Assembly: GCF_029893085.1 (NCBI RefSeq)
Contig: NZ_JARXWI010000001.1
Span: 372,001 to 436,000 of the forward strand
Reading direction: 5' to 3'
Length of the DNA stretch: 64,000 nucleotides
Source: Parabacteroides sp. PFB2-10
GTDB lineage: Bacteria; Bacteroidota; Bacteroidia; Bacteroidales; Tannerellaceae
In this document: piece by piece, positions 35,963-43,634 of the stretch
How positions within the stretch are numbered: position 1 is the first letter of the stretch
Layout of the letters: each line of letters begins with the position of its first letter
Translations under genes and position numbers: made by a program
Notes under the pieces: generated by a model
Database searches by the model: none
The model's input: only the letters and a program-made list of their open reading frames with translations
What the model was told of the DNA's origin: nothing

Positions 35963-35993
35963 TTTGCGAATAAAAAAAATACTCCTACCTTTG
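35963..35993 (+). promoter_or_regulatory. tRNA-Lys promoter
   Basis: TTTG (35963-35966), a 19-bp spacer and TACCTTTG (35986-35993) match the Bacteroides consensus exactly; the tRNA starts 31 bp downstream. Confidence 0.85.
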
Positions 35994-36023
35994 CACCCGC
36001 GTTCACAATAGAACGCATCCGGA

Positions 36024-36099
36024 GATTTGCTAGCTCAGCAGGTAGAGCACATCCCTTTTAAGGATGGGGTCCTGGGTTCGAACCCCAGGCAAATCACCA
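36024..36099 (+). tRNA. tRNA-Lys (anticodon UUU)
   Basis: 76-nt cloverleaf with encoded CCA. The acceptor GATTTGC pairs with GCAAATC (36089-36095), with discriminator A and CCA at 36097-36099. The anticodon stem CATCC/GGATG encloses loop CTTTTAA (anticodon TTT), and the T-arm is CTGGG TTCGAAC CCCAG. The last 20 bases form the start of the island attachment site, and the gene is restored intact at the junction. Confidence 0.97.
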
Positions 36100-36109
36100 G
36101 GCGGATCAC
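36080..36109. repeat. Left attachment repeat (attL) in tRNA-Lys 3' end
   Basis: A 30-bp block from the T-loop of tRNA-Lys through CCA and 10 bp beyond is repeated exactly at 51951-51980. Weaker similarity continues for about 70 bp past both copies, including a terminator hairpin. Confidence 0.93.
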
Positions 36110-36141
36110 AAGAGAAGCCAAAGAAAAAAGCAAATCAACGT

Positions 36142-36180
36142 AAATCCCTGATTCCCACACGGAATTAGGGATTTTCTTTT
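36142..36180 (+). terminator. Terminator downstream of tRNA-Lys (left copy)
   Basis: AAATCCCTGATTCC (36142-36155) pairs with GGAATTAGGGATTT (36161-36174), with one G-U pair, followed by a T-rich tail. A related hairpin follows the right attachment repeat. Confidence 0.85.
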
Positions 36181-36228
36181 TTGTACGGGTTGCAGAAAAA
36201 AGCGAGAAAAAGCAAACTAATAGTGTCC

Positions 36229-36270
36229 AAATCGTGGGACTTTTTAGTTTTCAGAAAAGTCCCACGATTT
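36229..36270. repeat. Left-end inverted repeat, candidate integrase arm sites
   Basis: AAATCGTGGGACTTTT (36229-36244) is perfectly complementary to 36255-36270, with a 10-base spacer. The core ATCGTGGGACT appears again near the right end (51885-51895). The position between attL and the integrase gene suits arm-type integrase or excisionase binding, or an int-controlling hairpin. Confidence 0.65.
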
Positions 36271-36357
36271 AGGTTTTATTTCACTGAATTACAACGTTTT
36301 GCGTAGCGTGTTTTTGAAGGGTATAAAATAACTTTGTATCATTAAAAACGACGAAAA

Positions 36358-37605
36358 ATGAGAAGAAAAACGTTCAGTGTTTTGTTCTTCATCAAGAAGA
36401 GCAAACTATTAAAAAACGGAGAAGCACCCATTCGTTTAAGAATCACAGTAGAAGGCAGGACGTGTGATGTGCAAATTAAGCGCAGTGTACCCGTAGCACA
36501 ATGGAATCAAGCCAAAGAATGCGTCAAAGGTAGTGGTCGCATGGTAGAAGAATTGAATAACTACATATCTTCTATTCGGGTAAGACTTTACCAAATACAC
36601 CGTGAGTTGGAAGAAAGCGGGAAGAAAATTACCGCAGACCGAATTAAGGACATCTATAATGGCAATGACGAGTCGAAGAAAACACTACTCCAACTCTTCG
36701 AGGAGCATAATAGCCAATGCCGTCAACTGATAGGAAAAGACTTTGTAGCCAAGACCGTACAACGCTATGAAACCACAGCCAAGTATGTGAGGGAGTTTTT
36801 GGAGAAGAAATATAAAACATCCGACATCTACCTTAGCGAAGTTACCCCTGCCTTTATTCAAGACTTTGAAGTATTCCTCAAAGTAGAAAAAGGTTGCGCC
36901 CAGAACGCAGCTACCACAAGGTTGAAGAATATAAAGAAGATGTATCGTATAGCTTTGGAGAATGATTGGGTTAGGAAAAGCCCATTTACCTCTATCAAGT
37001 TCAAACGAGAGGCTACACACCCCGAGTTCCTTACAATGGAGGAAATACAAGCAATCGCAGCCAAAGAAATCACGATAAAGAGAGTTGAACAGGTAAGGGA
37101 TGTCTTTCTGTTTTGCTGTTTCAGCGGGCTATCATTCAGCGATGTACAGCAGCTTTCAAGAGAGCATCTCATAAAAGACCAAGAGGGAAAAACATGGATA
37201 CGCAAAACGCGGCAGAAAACAAACAATATGTGTAATATTCCATTACTTCCCATAGCATTACAGCTAATAGAAAAGTATAATACTCATCCTGAATGTGCTG
37301 AGAGCGGATTGTTATTCCCAGTTCCCAGCAATCAGAAGTATAATAGCTACCTCAAAGAAGTGGCTGATATATGCGGAATTACAAAGCCAATCTCGTCACA
37401 TGTCGCGAGGCATTCCTATGCAACCTCAGTGTGCTTGGCTAATGGGGTAAGTATGGAAAATGTCGCTAAAATGCTTGGTCACTCCGACACAAAGATGACA
37501 CAGCACTATGCACGAGTACTGGATAGTTCTATCATGAAGGACATGGAAGGAGTAGAAAAGCTATTATCTACCAACAAAGCATTAACACTCAAAATTACAG
37601 GCTAA
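36358..37605 (+). CDS. Tyrosine site-specific recombinase (island integrase)
   Basis: 415-aa integrase catalysing insertion and excision at tRNA-Lys. It has an N-terminal arm-binding region (FSVLFFIKKSKLLKNGEAPIRLRITVEGR), a SAM-like core-binding domain (about 105-210) and a catalytic domain with H348-x-x-R351 (HVARHSYAT), H375 (GHSDTKMT) and nucleophile Y384 (QHYAR). The position of the usual first catalytic Arg (GLRxxD) reads GLSFSD, with Ser259; the CTnDOT integrase also has Ser at this place, so this is a Bacteroidetes subfamily trait rather than damage. The stop overlaps the next ATG by 1 nt. Confidence 0.94.
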   Translation: MRRKTFSVLFFIKKSKLLKNGEAPIRLRITVEGRTCDVQIKRSVPVAQWNQAKECVKGSGRMVEELNNYISSIRVRLYQIHRELEESGKKITADRIKDIYNGNDESKKTLLQLFEEHNSQCRQLIGKDFVAKTVQRYETTAKYVREFLEKKYKTSDIYLSEVTPAFIQDFEVFLKVEKGCAQNAATTRLKNIKKMYRIALENDWVRKSPFTSIKFKREATHPEFLTMEEIQAIAAKEITIKRVEQVRDVFLFCCFSGLSFSDVQQLSREHLIKDQEGKTWIRKTRQKTNNMCNIPLLPIALQLIEKYNTHPECAESGLLFPVPSNQKYNSYLKEVADICGITKPISSHVARHSYATSVCLANGVSMENVAKMLGHSDTKMTQHYARVLDSSIMKDMEGVEKLLSTNKALTLKITG

Positions 37606-37976
37606 TGGAAACCGGAATTATAAAGATAGATACCGCAGGAGTACAGATTACTCCTGTGGATGGCGAAGTGTGGATGACCCAACATCAAATTGCTGATCTC
37701 TTCGAATGCTTCGTTGCCAAAGTGAACAGTAATATCCGCTCAATACTTAAAAGTGGCGTATTGTGGGAATCGGATGTTTGCCGAATCTACCATTATAATA
37801 ATGGCAATTTCGTGGAGCAATATAATATGGAAATGATTACTGCTCTTTCGTTCCGTATTAAGTCAAGGAATGCGGAGATGTTTCGGAAATATATAATTGA
37901 GAAATCTGTTAGAACCGAGAAAAAAGCAAGGCTTATACTTTCATTAGATATAGTGGATATCAATAATTTAAACTAA
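37605..37976 (+). CDS. Short RhuM-like protein
   Basis: 123-aa protein resembling the N-terminal part of the virulence-associated RhuM family (GEVWMTQHQIADLFECFVAKVNSNIRSILKSGVL...YNMEMITALSFRIKSRNAEMFRKYIIE). Full RhuM proteins are about 300 residues or more, so this is a short version or a truncated relic that stays open. Its start overlaps the integrase stop by one base, suggesting coupled translation. RhuM-like proteins are frequent beside integrases in Bacteroidales mobile elements; their role is unknown. Confidence 0.65.
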   Translation: METGIIKIDTAGVQITPVDGEVWMTQHQIADLFECFVAKVNSNIRSILKSGVLWESDVCRIYHYNNGNFVEQYNMEMITALSFRIKSRNAEMFRKYIIEKSVRTEKKARLILSLDIVDINNLN

Positions 37977-38010
37977 ATTTGTAGAACTATATTGTGGCGA
38001 ATGAGACACA

Positions 38011-38844
38011 ATGAAAAATAGCAATATAATGGCGAAGAATAATTTAGATGTACAGGGCAATCAGGTTAAGATGTTGTATATCAATAATGCAGATTACATA
38101 TCTATTACCGACATTGCAAAAATACGTAATCCGATAGAACCAAAGGATGTAGTAAAGAACTGGATGCGTAGTAAAAACACGCTAATGTTCTTGGGCTTAT
38201 GGGAGAAATTAAACAACCCGACCTTTAAGGGGGTCGAATTCGACCCCCTTATGTACGAAGCCGGCACAAATGCTTTCACGATGAGTCCTACACGCTGGGT
38301 TGAATTGACGAATGCGATAGGAATTGTAACCAAAAACGGAGCTAAAGGTGGAACTTATGCACACAGGGATATCGCTTTTGAGTTCGCGTCATGGGTTAAT
38401 ACAGAATTTAAGTTATATCTAATTACTGAGTTTCAGCGCCTCAAAGAACATGAACAGCAACAACTTGGTTGGTCTGTTAAACGGGAACTATCAAAAATCA
38501 ACTACCATATCCATACCGATGCAGTAAAGCACAATCTTATACCGGAGGAACTTACCGCTCAGCAAATATCAATTGTGTATGCCAGCGAAGCGGATGTGCT
38601 TAATATGGCGCTTTTCGGTATTACAGCTAAGCAGTGGCGTGATGCAAATCCGGACAGAAAAGGTAATATCCGTGACTATGCCACTATCAATGAACTTATT
38701 TGTTTATCAAACATGGAGAACATAAATGCCGTTTTGATAAACGAGCAAGTTCCACAATCTGACCGTTTACTAAAGCTCAACCAGATAGCTATCCAACAGA
38801 TGCGGGTATTACATGAAGTAGACAATCGCAAATTATTGAAATAA
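38011..38844 (+). CDS. KilA-N domain protein
   Basis: 277-aa protein with a KilA-N DNA-binding domain (about 25-150: YISITDIAKIRNPIEPKDVVKNWMRSKNTLMFLGLWEKL...AYEFASW-type signature HRDIAFEFASWVNTEFKLYLITEFQRL) and a helical C-terminal region common to the Bacteroidales mobile-element members. KilA-N proteins derive from phage antirepressors. The start could be 38011 or 38029 (MAKNNLDV). Codons within 38227-38250 form a perfect 24-bp palindrome. A terminator follows. Confidence 0.85.
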   Translation: MKNSNIMAKNNLDVQGNQVKMLYINNADYISITDIAKIRNPIEPKDVVKNWMRSKNTLMFLGLWEKLNNPTFKGVEFDPLMYEAGTNAFTMSPTRWVELTNAIGIVTKNGAKGGTYAHRDIAFEFASWVNTEFKLYLITEFQRLKEHEQQQLGWSVKRELSKINYHIHTDAVKHNLIPEELTAQQISIVYASEADVLNMALFGITAKQWRDANPDRKGNIRDYATINELICLSNMENINAVLINEQVPQSDRLLKLNQIAIQQMRVLHEVDNRKLLK

Positions 38845-38863
38845 TTATAATTCATATAACCGG

Positions 38864-38898
38864 CGGCAGACTTTTCATATTGGAAGTCTGCCGTTTTT
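38864..38898 (+). terminator. Intrinsic terminator after KilA-N gene
   Basis: CGGCAGACTT (38864-38873) pairs perfectly with AAGTCTGCCG (38884-38893), then five T residues. The remaining 200 bp to the next gene show nothing clear. Confidence 0.9.
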
Positions 38899-39094
38899 CA
38901 TTATCCTTTTTCATCTGAACACAAAGAAAAAAGAAGGGAATAAAACGCCAACCTCTTTGCCCTTTGGGTTTTCTTTGGAAATCTCCACCTTTTAGGTCGT
39001 ATTTCCTTGAAAAAGGTTGTCTGATTTATTCTCCTTCTATTAAGAAGTGTTTATCAGTCGAAAAAGGAAAAATATTCGGTCGGGTGTAGTATTA

Positions 39095-39391
39095 CTACCT
39101 GAACTTGTCCCGATAACCATCTTCCAGCAACTTCTCAACATCTGAGGAACGATAGAGTATCTTCCCTCCTAACTTGATGTATGGGATGCGTCCCTCGTTG
39201 CGGTAGTCCTGTAAACTCCTCCGGCTGATTTTTAACTTCTTCGACAACTCCTCGTCCGTGTAAAAGCTCTCTCCGCTGAGGGTTGGTTTCCGGGAGGAAA
39301 ACATACGCTCTAAAGCCAATGAAATCCTATCCATTGAAAGAAAAAATGATTTCACCCTTTCGCTCTTTTCCGTGATCAACTCACTACTCAT
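39095..39391 (-). CDS. Excisionase-like helix-turn-helix protein
   Basis: 98-aa protein with a MerR/excisionase-type HTH_17 domain in the second half (FYTDEELSKKLKISRRSLQDYRNEGRIPYIKLGGKILYRSSDVEKLLE), the usual form of Xis/recombination directionality proteins in Bacteroidales mobile elements. The first 45 residues are helical. It is the last of three minus-strand genes. Probably it controls excision or transcription of the element. Confidence 0.82.
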   Translation of the reverse strand: MSSELITEKSERVKSFFLSMDRISLALERMFSSRKPTLSGESFYTDEELSKKLKISRRSLQDYRNEGRIPYIKLGGKILYRSSDVEKLLEDGYRDKFR

Positions 39392-39422
39392 AATTTGCTC
39401 CTTTCTTTTATGGTTTATTATT

Positions 39423-39713
39423 CTAATCCTTCATATAGCTTCCCCAACCGGTGATATACAAACCGTAGGGATGCTCTTCCGATGTCATTTCGCAGGGCTT
39501 CATGCCTATATTAGCGAAACAGCCGCTTTCGTCCGAGTCTATATCGTACAAAGAGAAACTTCCCCGTTCCGATTCCTTATCGTAACTGTATGCCAACAGA
39601 TAGTAGTTTCCGTCATACGCCCGGAGAATATAAACGTCAGGATTGCCGTTTACACTTATCCATGCCCCTTGCCATGAAGAAAGAATGTTGCTGTATGGTT
39701 GTTCTTCTTTCAT
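39423..39713 (-). CDS. DUF3876 family protein
   Basis: 96-aa protein of unknown function. The sequence (ILSSWQGAWISVNGNPDVYILRAYDGNYYLLAYSYDKESERGSFSLYDID) fits my memory of DUF3876, small beta-rich proteins coded between two HTH genes in Bacteroidales conjugative and mobilizable elements. No signal peptide or catalytic motif is seen. Its start overlaps the end of the upstream HTH gene by 4 bp, so translation is coupled. Confidence 0.72.
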   Translation of the reverse strand: MKEEQPYSNILSSWQGAWISVNGNPDVYILRAYDGNYYLLAYSYDKESERGSFSLYDIDSDESGCFANIGMKPCEMTSEEHPYGLYITGWGSYMKD

Positions 39714-40021
39714 AGCCGTTTCCCTTTATATTTAGCCTGCTTGTGTTTCTCTTCTATCAGCGGGAGCATCTTCTGTACGTCTTCGGGCTTATAGTAGATT
39801 TTATGGCTGATTTGGGTATATGCCAGTGTTCCGTTATCCCGGAGCGTTTGAAGTGTCCGCTTCGAAATGTTCAGCAGTCGGCACACGTCCTGATTATCCA
39901 GCCATTCTTTCATATCACTGTTCCCATGCAATCGGCAGAGGTATTCCATCCGGCTCGCAAAGCTTTCAAACTTCGAGAGCATTTTCTCAAAAGTTTCCGC
40001 ATCAATGTTTACAATATCCAT
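39710..40021 (-). CDS. Helix-turn-helix DNA-binding protein
   Basis: 103-aa HTH_17-type protein (MKEWLDNQDVCRLLNISKRTLQTLRDNGTLAYTQISHKIYYKPEDVQKMLPLI). The domain is in the second half, and the N-terminal helix (AETFEKMLSKFESFASRMEYLCRL) resembles the partner gene at 39.1 kb, so the two flank DUF3876 like a duplicated pair. It is first in the three-gene minus-strand operon. A role in excision or transfer control is inferred from the family. Confidence 0.82.
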   Translation of the reverse strand: MDIVNIDAETFEKMLSKFESFASRMEYLCRLHGNSDMKEWLDNQDVCRLLNISKRTLQTLRDNGTLAYTQISHKIYYKPEDVQKMLPLIEEKHKQAKYKGKRL

Positions 40022-40616
40022 AACTTTATATTTTAAAATTTCTATTCATTTTGCTTCAAAAGTAAGCCGCTTGCTTTACTCACACCAAAGAATAAATCTG
40101 TTTGCAGTTACCGACTATATTTTGCGTATCGTCTTTCTCTTCGGACGGTGCTATTGGCACTTTCTCGCCACGAAGTAAAACAGAATAGTTCGCTTCTCAA
40201 TGGATTCTGAATCAGGTGGCAGCATGTGGCACCGATTTGGTATGGGTTTGGCTTCGAAGCCCTGTAATTCTTCTTGTAATTTCTTACTTTAAACACGAAG
40301 GAAAACATAAAAATTCATTCCCCAATGACTCTACAAGCTTGTGCGTACTTCTGTCCGGGATTGTCTTCAAACTTTCTATAATCCGCATAGTTTATATTCA
40401 GAAATCGGGGTATTTTGCCGGCATACTACTGTCAAGTTGGAAAATCGGTGCAATCTGCACCGGTTACAAGGCAAGCAAAGTAGAAAGTTGTTGCAAACCA
40501 TTTCATGAACCCCCCCTTCGTTCAGGCTACTGATTAATAGTTGTTTATTTGCTGCCGATAATCGGTTTTCCATAATAGGGAGAGCCATACTATTAATTCT
40601 TTAAACACAGTATGCT
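40022..40616. other. 595-bp intergenic region between divergent mobilization gene sets
   Basis: No supported gene. A near-perfect interrupted palindrome (AATCGGTGCA, ATC, TGCACCGGTT) lies at 40443-40465 and a short TGAAC/GTTCA stem at about 40504-40522. Related islands often have primase genes in this position; none is here. The region presumably holds the divergent promoters and may hold a control or replication site. Confidence 0.5.
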
Positions 40617-41147
40617 ATGAGTAGTAAACAAACAGAGAGCCGTAAAGGCAAGGTTCAAATTCCCGATGATTTTTTACCGACTTCGGGATTTGTCAAAACA
40701 AGAGTAACAAGTTCGGAAAATGATGACTTGGAAGCGGAATTTCAAAAGGCGGTTGAAAGAGAAGTTGCCGGCAATGATACCGACATCGATGAAACTATCC
40801 AAGCAAACGAAACGGACGATACTCGGGATAGTTTGCAAACCCAAGAGACCGAATCGGAAGAACCAACTGGATCAAAAGAAATACCAATCCCAGCAGTAAC
40901 TCCCAAGCGCACTACGTCCAAACAACGGAAAGAATTGTTAGAAGACTATCGGAATACATTTCTATCTATTCCAAAGCTTGAAGATCGCAAGCCCGTTTTT
41001 ATCAGTCGGGAGGTTCGGGACAAAATAGATGAGATAGTCCACCGATTAGGTGGTAGAGGGCGAAGCGTGTCGGGCTTTATAGAAAATCTTGCACGGCATC
41101 ATTTAGACATCTATCAAGAAGATGTGGAGCAATGGAAGAAGCTGTAA
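40617..41147 (+). CDS. DUF3408 protein
   Basis: 176-aa protein with a low-complexity acidic middle (about 40-95) and a conserved C-terminal domain (TTSKQRKELLEDYRNTFLSIPKLEDRKPVFISREVRDKIDEIVHRLGGRGRSVSGFIENLARHHLDIY) that matches DUF3408, found in Bacteroidales conjugative elements near the mobilization genes. The C-terminal region looks like a ribbon-helix-helix fold, suggesting DNA binding at or near oriT. It is followed by the hairpin cluster and MobC. Confidence 0.78.
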   Translation: MSSKQTESRKGKVQIPDDFLPTSGFVKTRVTSSENDDLEAEFQKAVEREVAGNDTDIDETIQANETDDTRDSLQTQETESEEPTGSKEIPIPAVTPKRTTSKQRKELLEDYRNTFLSIPKLEDRKPVFISREVRDKIDEIVHRLGGRGRSVSGFIENLARHHLDIYQEDVEQWKKL

Positions 41148-41149
41148 CA

Positions 41150-41360
41150 TTTAGCTTCTGCCAATTAATGGGTAAGCCTGCCTACATTTTACGGCTTACT
41201 TTTCTAAAAGGAACATTTTATGTTCGTTTTAGAGGAGCGAGGTTATGTTTTCATTGCATGAAAACCCTCGCTTTGGCTTACCCGCCAAAGGAAAAACCGC
41301 TCCCGATGGTCGCAGTTTTTAGGGCACAGCCCCTTTTGTACAAGACAAGCAAAAGTAGAA
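41150..41360. other. Candidate origin of transfer (oriT)
   Basis: Directly upstream of MobC and the relaxase there are two touching hairpins: GCGAGG (41237-41242), TTAT bulge, GTTTTCA (41247-41253) pairing with TGAAAAC (41259-41265) and CCTCGC (41266-41271); and CTTTGGC (41271-41277) with GCCAAAG (41284-41290) around TTACCC. An apparent 78-codon frame across this DNA is not supported as a gene. Position and structure fit an oriT; the nick site is not identifiable by eye. Confidence 0.6.
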
Positions 41361-41364
41361 GAAA

Positions 41365-41760
41365 TTGAATACTGACAATTCAAATACTAACAGGAAGAAA
41401 GGCGGACGCCCCAAAGCAAGTGCTGTCAGCCGGAAAAGCAAAACCATTGGAGTTTGCTTCTCCGAGCCAGAGCTCTATGCCATCCGGCATCGGGCATCCA
41501 AAGCTAAGCTTCCTGTTAGTGTTTATTGTCATGATGCGATTTTGAACGGTGTAATCAAAGAACCGTTGAAGAAAGAAGAGTTAGAGTTGCTTCGCAATCT
41601 TTCTAATATGGGAAATAACTTGAACCAACTAACGAAAACCGCCAAATTCCTTAGTTCGAAACGACTGGAAAACGAAGGTTTACTCCTACTAAATGCTATT
41701 CAAACTATCATAAATAAACTGTCTGATGATTGGAAAAATAGTAAAAGGAAGAAGCTTTAA
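41365..41760 (+). CDS. MobC-type relaxosome accessory protein
   Basis: 131-aa protein with a basic N-terminus (NRKKGGRPKASAVSRKSKTIGVCFSEPELYAIRHRASKAKLPVSVYCHDAIL), a ribbon-helix-helix domain, and the MobC-type segment LLRNLSNMGNNLNQLTKTAKF. Such proteins bind oriT and help the relaxase nick. No ATG is available; TTG at 41365, preceded by a purine-rich stretch, is the likely start. It overlaps the relaxase gene by 35 bp in another frame, indicating translational coupling. Confidence 0.85.
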   Translation: MNTDNSNTNRKKGGRPKASAVSRKSKTIGVCFSEPELYAIRHRASKAKLPVSVYCHDAILNGVIKEPLKKEELELLRNLSNMGNNLNQLTKTAKFLSSKRLENEGLLLLNAIQTIINKLSDDWKNSKRKKL

Positions 41761-42679
41761 GGGGTGTATATCCTATGTACTAAGTGATAAGGAAGCTAAG
41801 ATATTGGCAACAAAAGGCGTATTGGAAACAGATACAAAATCCATTATTAACAGCTTTTATATGCAAAGTATGCTTAATCCCAAGTTGTCTAAATGTGTCG
41901 GGCATATCCCGCTGGCATTTTCGCCCGATGATAAGGAACGGATGACAGAGCACTTTATGGAACGATTAGCCAAGGAATATATGAAAGCGATGGGCATAGA
42001 GAATACACAGTACCTTATCGTTCGGCACAACAATACGAGCCATCCGCACTGTCATATCGTATTCAACCGGGTGGATAATGATGGCAATACTATATCAGAC
42101 AAGAACGACCGCTACCGGAACGAAAAGGTCTGCAAACAGCTAAAGGATAAGTATAACCTCACTTACGGACGTGGCAAAGAGAATGTCAATGTCGAAAAGC
42201 TAAAGGGAGCAGAGCAGACCAGATATGAAATCTATCATGCGATTAAAGCAATTCTTCCTAAAGCCCAAAACTGGAAGCTGTTTGAAGAAGCCCTCAAACA
42301 GCAGGGAATATCCATAGAGTACAAACATAAGGGGCAGACAGATGAAGTACAGGGCATATCATTTAAGAAAGGAGAGCATTCATTCAAGGGTTCGGATGTG
42401 GATAGAAAGTTCAGCTATGGCAAGCTAAACATATTATTAGATGAAAGTAACCCTATCCAGAAGCAACAACAGGAACAGCAACAAGCAACCACCTCGATAG
42501 AAACAGGCAATAGTGTATCGGAAAATATCCTATCTGGTGTGGGTAATGCGCTGTCAACCGTTAGTGGTTTATTCGATATTCAACCCTCCTATCAGGATGA
42601 AAATGAAGCGGAATACTTGCGTCAGCAAGCATTAAAAAAGAAAAAAAAGCCCGAAAATCGTAGGGGTATAAGAAGATAA
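41726..42679 (+). CDS. Relaxase/mobilization nuclease
   Basis: 317-aa relaxase that nicks oriT and stays bound to the transferred strand. The N-terminus MIGKIVKGRSFKGCISYVL contains the probable catalytic Tyr17, and the metal-binding histidines are H106, H108 and H110 in SHPHCHIVFNRVD. The C-terminal part (YEIYHAIKAILPKAQNWKLFEEALKQQGISIEYKHKGQTDEVQGISFKKGEHSFKGSDVDRKFSY) is typical of Bacteroidales MobB-type relaxases, and a Gln-rich tail follows. No coupling protein or mating genes are present, so transfer needs a helper. Confidence 0.93.
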   Translation: MIGKIVKGRSFKGCISYVLSDKEAKILATKGVLETDTKSIINSFYMQSMLNPKLSKCVGHIPLAFSPDDKERMTEHFMERLAKEYMKAMGIENTQYLIVRHNNTSHPHCHIVFNRVDNDGNTISDKNDRYRNEKVCKQLKDKYNLTYGRGKENVNVEKLKGAEQTRYEIYHAIKAILPKAQNWKLFEEALKQQGISIEYKHKGQTDEVQGISFKKGEHSFKGSDVDRKFSYGKLNILLDESNPIQKQQQEQQQATTSIETGNSVSENILSGVGNALSTVSGLFDIQPSYQDENEAEYLRQQALKKKKKPENRRGIRR

Positions 42680-42715
42680 AACGAGAAAATAACAATAAAA
42701 AAAGCAGAAAAGAAT

Positions 42716-43204
42716 ATGAGTAAATCAGTATCAAACGATGCTTTGTGGGAAAAGCTATCGGAAATAGAAGAAACAATAAAACGGTACTTAAAGGAACAAA
42801 AGGAATCTGTTCCAAAACAGGAACAAGCCGATGTAACGTCTCAGTTAAGGGAAAATAAAGATGAAATCGTCAAAAAAATAGAGAAATATATTCAAGGACT
42901 TGGTAGTCATTGTGATTCTCATTTCAAGTCCATTTATACGAATCTCGGGCAATTGGATGAACATACTCATGGAATATATGAGATACTGTCCAATATGTGG
43001 GGGATAATGCGCGAGCCGGAAGAACAGACAAAGACAGATGATAAGTTATACTTAAATTTTAAGTTCTTCAAGCTTAGGAAATCGTCTTTGGTGATTGCTA
43101 TACTTGGTTTGCTGGTGTTTATCCTCACGCTGTTTTGTATGAAACAGCAGAATGATTATATGCTCTTACTAAATGAGTCCTACACACAAAACATTCTCAA
43201 ATAA
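42716..43204 (+). CDS. Coiled-coil membrane protein downstream of relaxase
   Basis: 162-aa protein of unknown function. The N-terminal 110 residues are helical and charged (EKLSEIEETIKRYLKEQKE...ENKDEIVKKIEKYIQGL), followed by a single transmembrane segment near the C-terminus (about 125-143, SSLVIAILGLLVFILTLFCM) and a short tail. No signal peptide. Similar small membrane proteins often follow mobilization nucleases in Bacteroidales elements. It could anchor the relaxosome at the membrane, which is only inference. Confidence 0.7.
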   Translation: MSKSVSNDALWEKLSEIEETIKRYLKEQKESVPKQEQADVTSQLRENKDEIVKKIEKYIQGLGSHCDSHFKSIYTNLGQLDEHTHGIYEILSNMWGIMREPEEQTKTDDKLYLNFKFFKLRKSSLVIAILGLLVFILTLFCMKQQNDYMLLLNESYTQNILK

Positions 43205-43634
43205 GAAACGTATTAAAAATTTAAGTTTGACTAAGAAGTTAAAAATATGGTGTCCTTGGCTGCGGTGTATTAGTGGTGTTTGCACGAGGTGTAAAAAAAC
43301 TTCAACGAACAATAACGGCATAAAGATGTTATTAGAACAATACAAATTTATAAGTCTATTGAGAGTCTTTCGAAAAGATTATATATATTTGTTGCAAAGC
43401 GTTTTGAGCATAAGTTTTATGGAATGAATGTTGTCGTATATGGCAGTCCTTCTAAATATAAAATGATCAAATCCGAAGCGTTCCAAGAAGTGACAATGTG
43501 AATATATTGCGCTATGAAGTGTTTTTTTTGTTGTTTATATAGTGCTTGTGGATTGGTTTTTTCCAATTCCGCGTGAAAAGTGAAGGCTCACGTTCTTTTT
43601 TTACAAACGTTAGATAATAAGTTAAAATTGTATT
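43205..43634. other. Spacer between mobilization genes and cargo operon
   Basis: 430 bp, AT-rich, no supported gene. It marks the change from mobilization genes to cargo. A terminator-like hairpin lies at 43572-43602. No consensus promoter stands out before the cargo start at 43635. Confidence 0.5.
43572..43602 (+). terminator. Possible terminator before cargo operon
   Basis: CGTGA (43572-43576) pairs with TCACG (43588-43592), followed by TTC and seven T residues. The stem is short, so the call is tentative. Confidence 0.4.

Noticed and set aside
36358-37605. Integrase considered inactive because the first catalytic Arg is missing
   Set aside because: The same substitution occurs in the active CTnDOT integrase; all other catalytic residues are intact.
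40216-40533. 105-codon frame in the 40.0-40.6 kb gap
   Set aside because: No ribosome site or family similarity that I can recognise, and codon use looks random; treated as noncoding.
41132-41368. 78-codon frame between the DUF3408 gene and mobC
   Set aside because: It runs through the oriT-like hairpins, overlaps both neighbours and shows no protein-family features.
43173-43427. 84-codon frame at the start of the cargo spacer
   Set aside because: It begins inside the preceding gene and has biased AT-rich composition without domain features.
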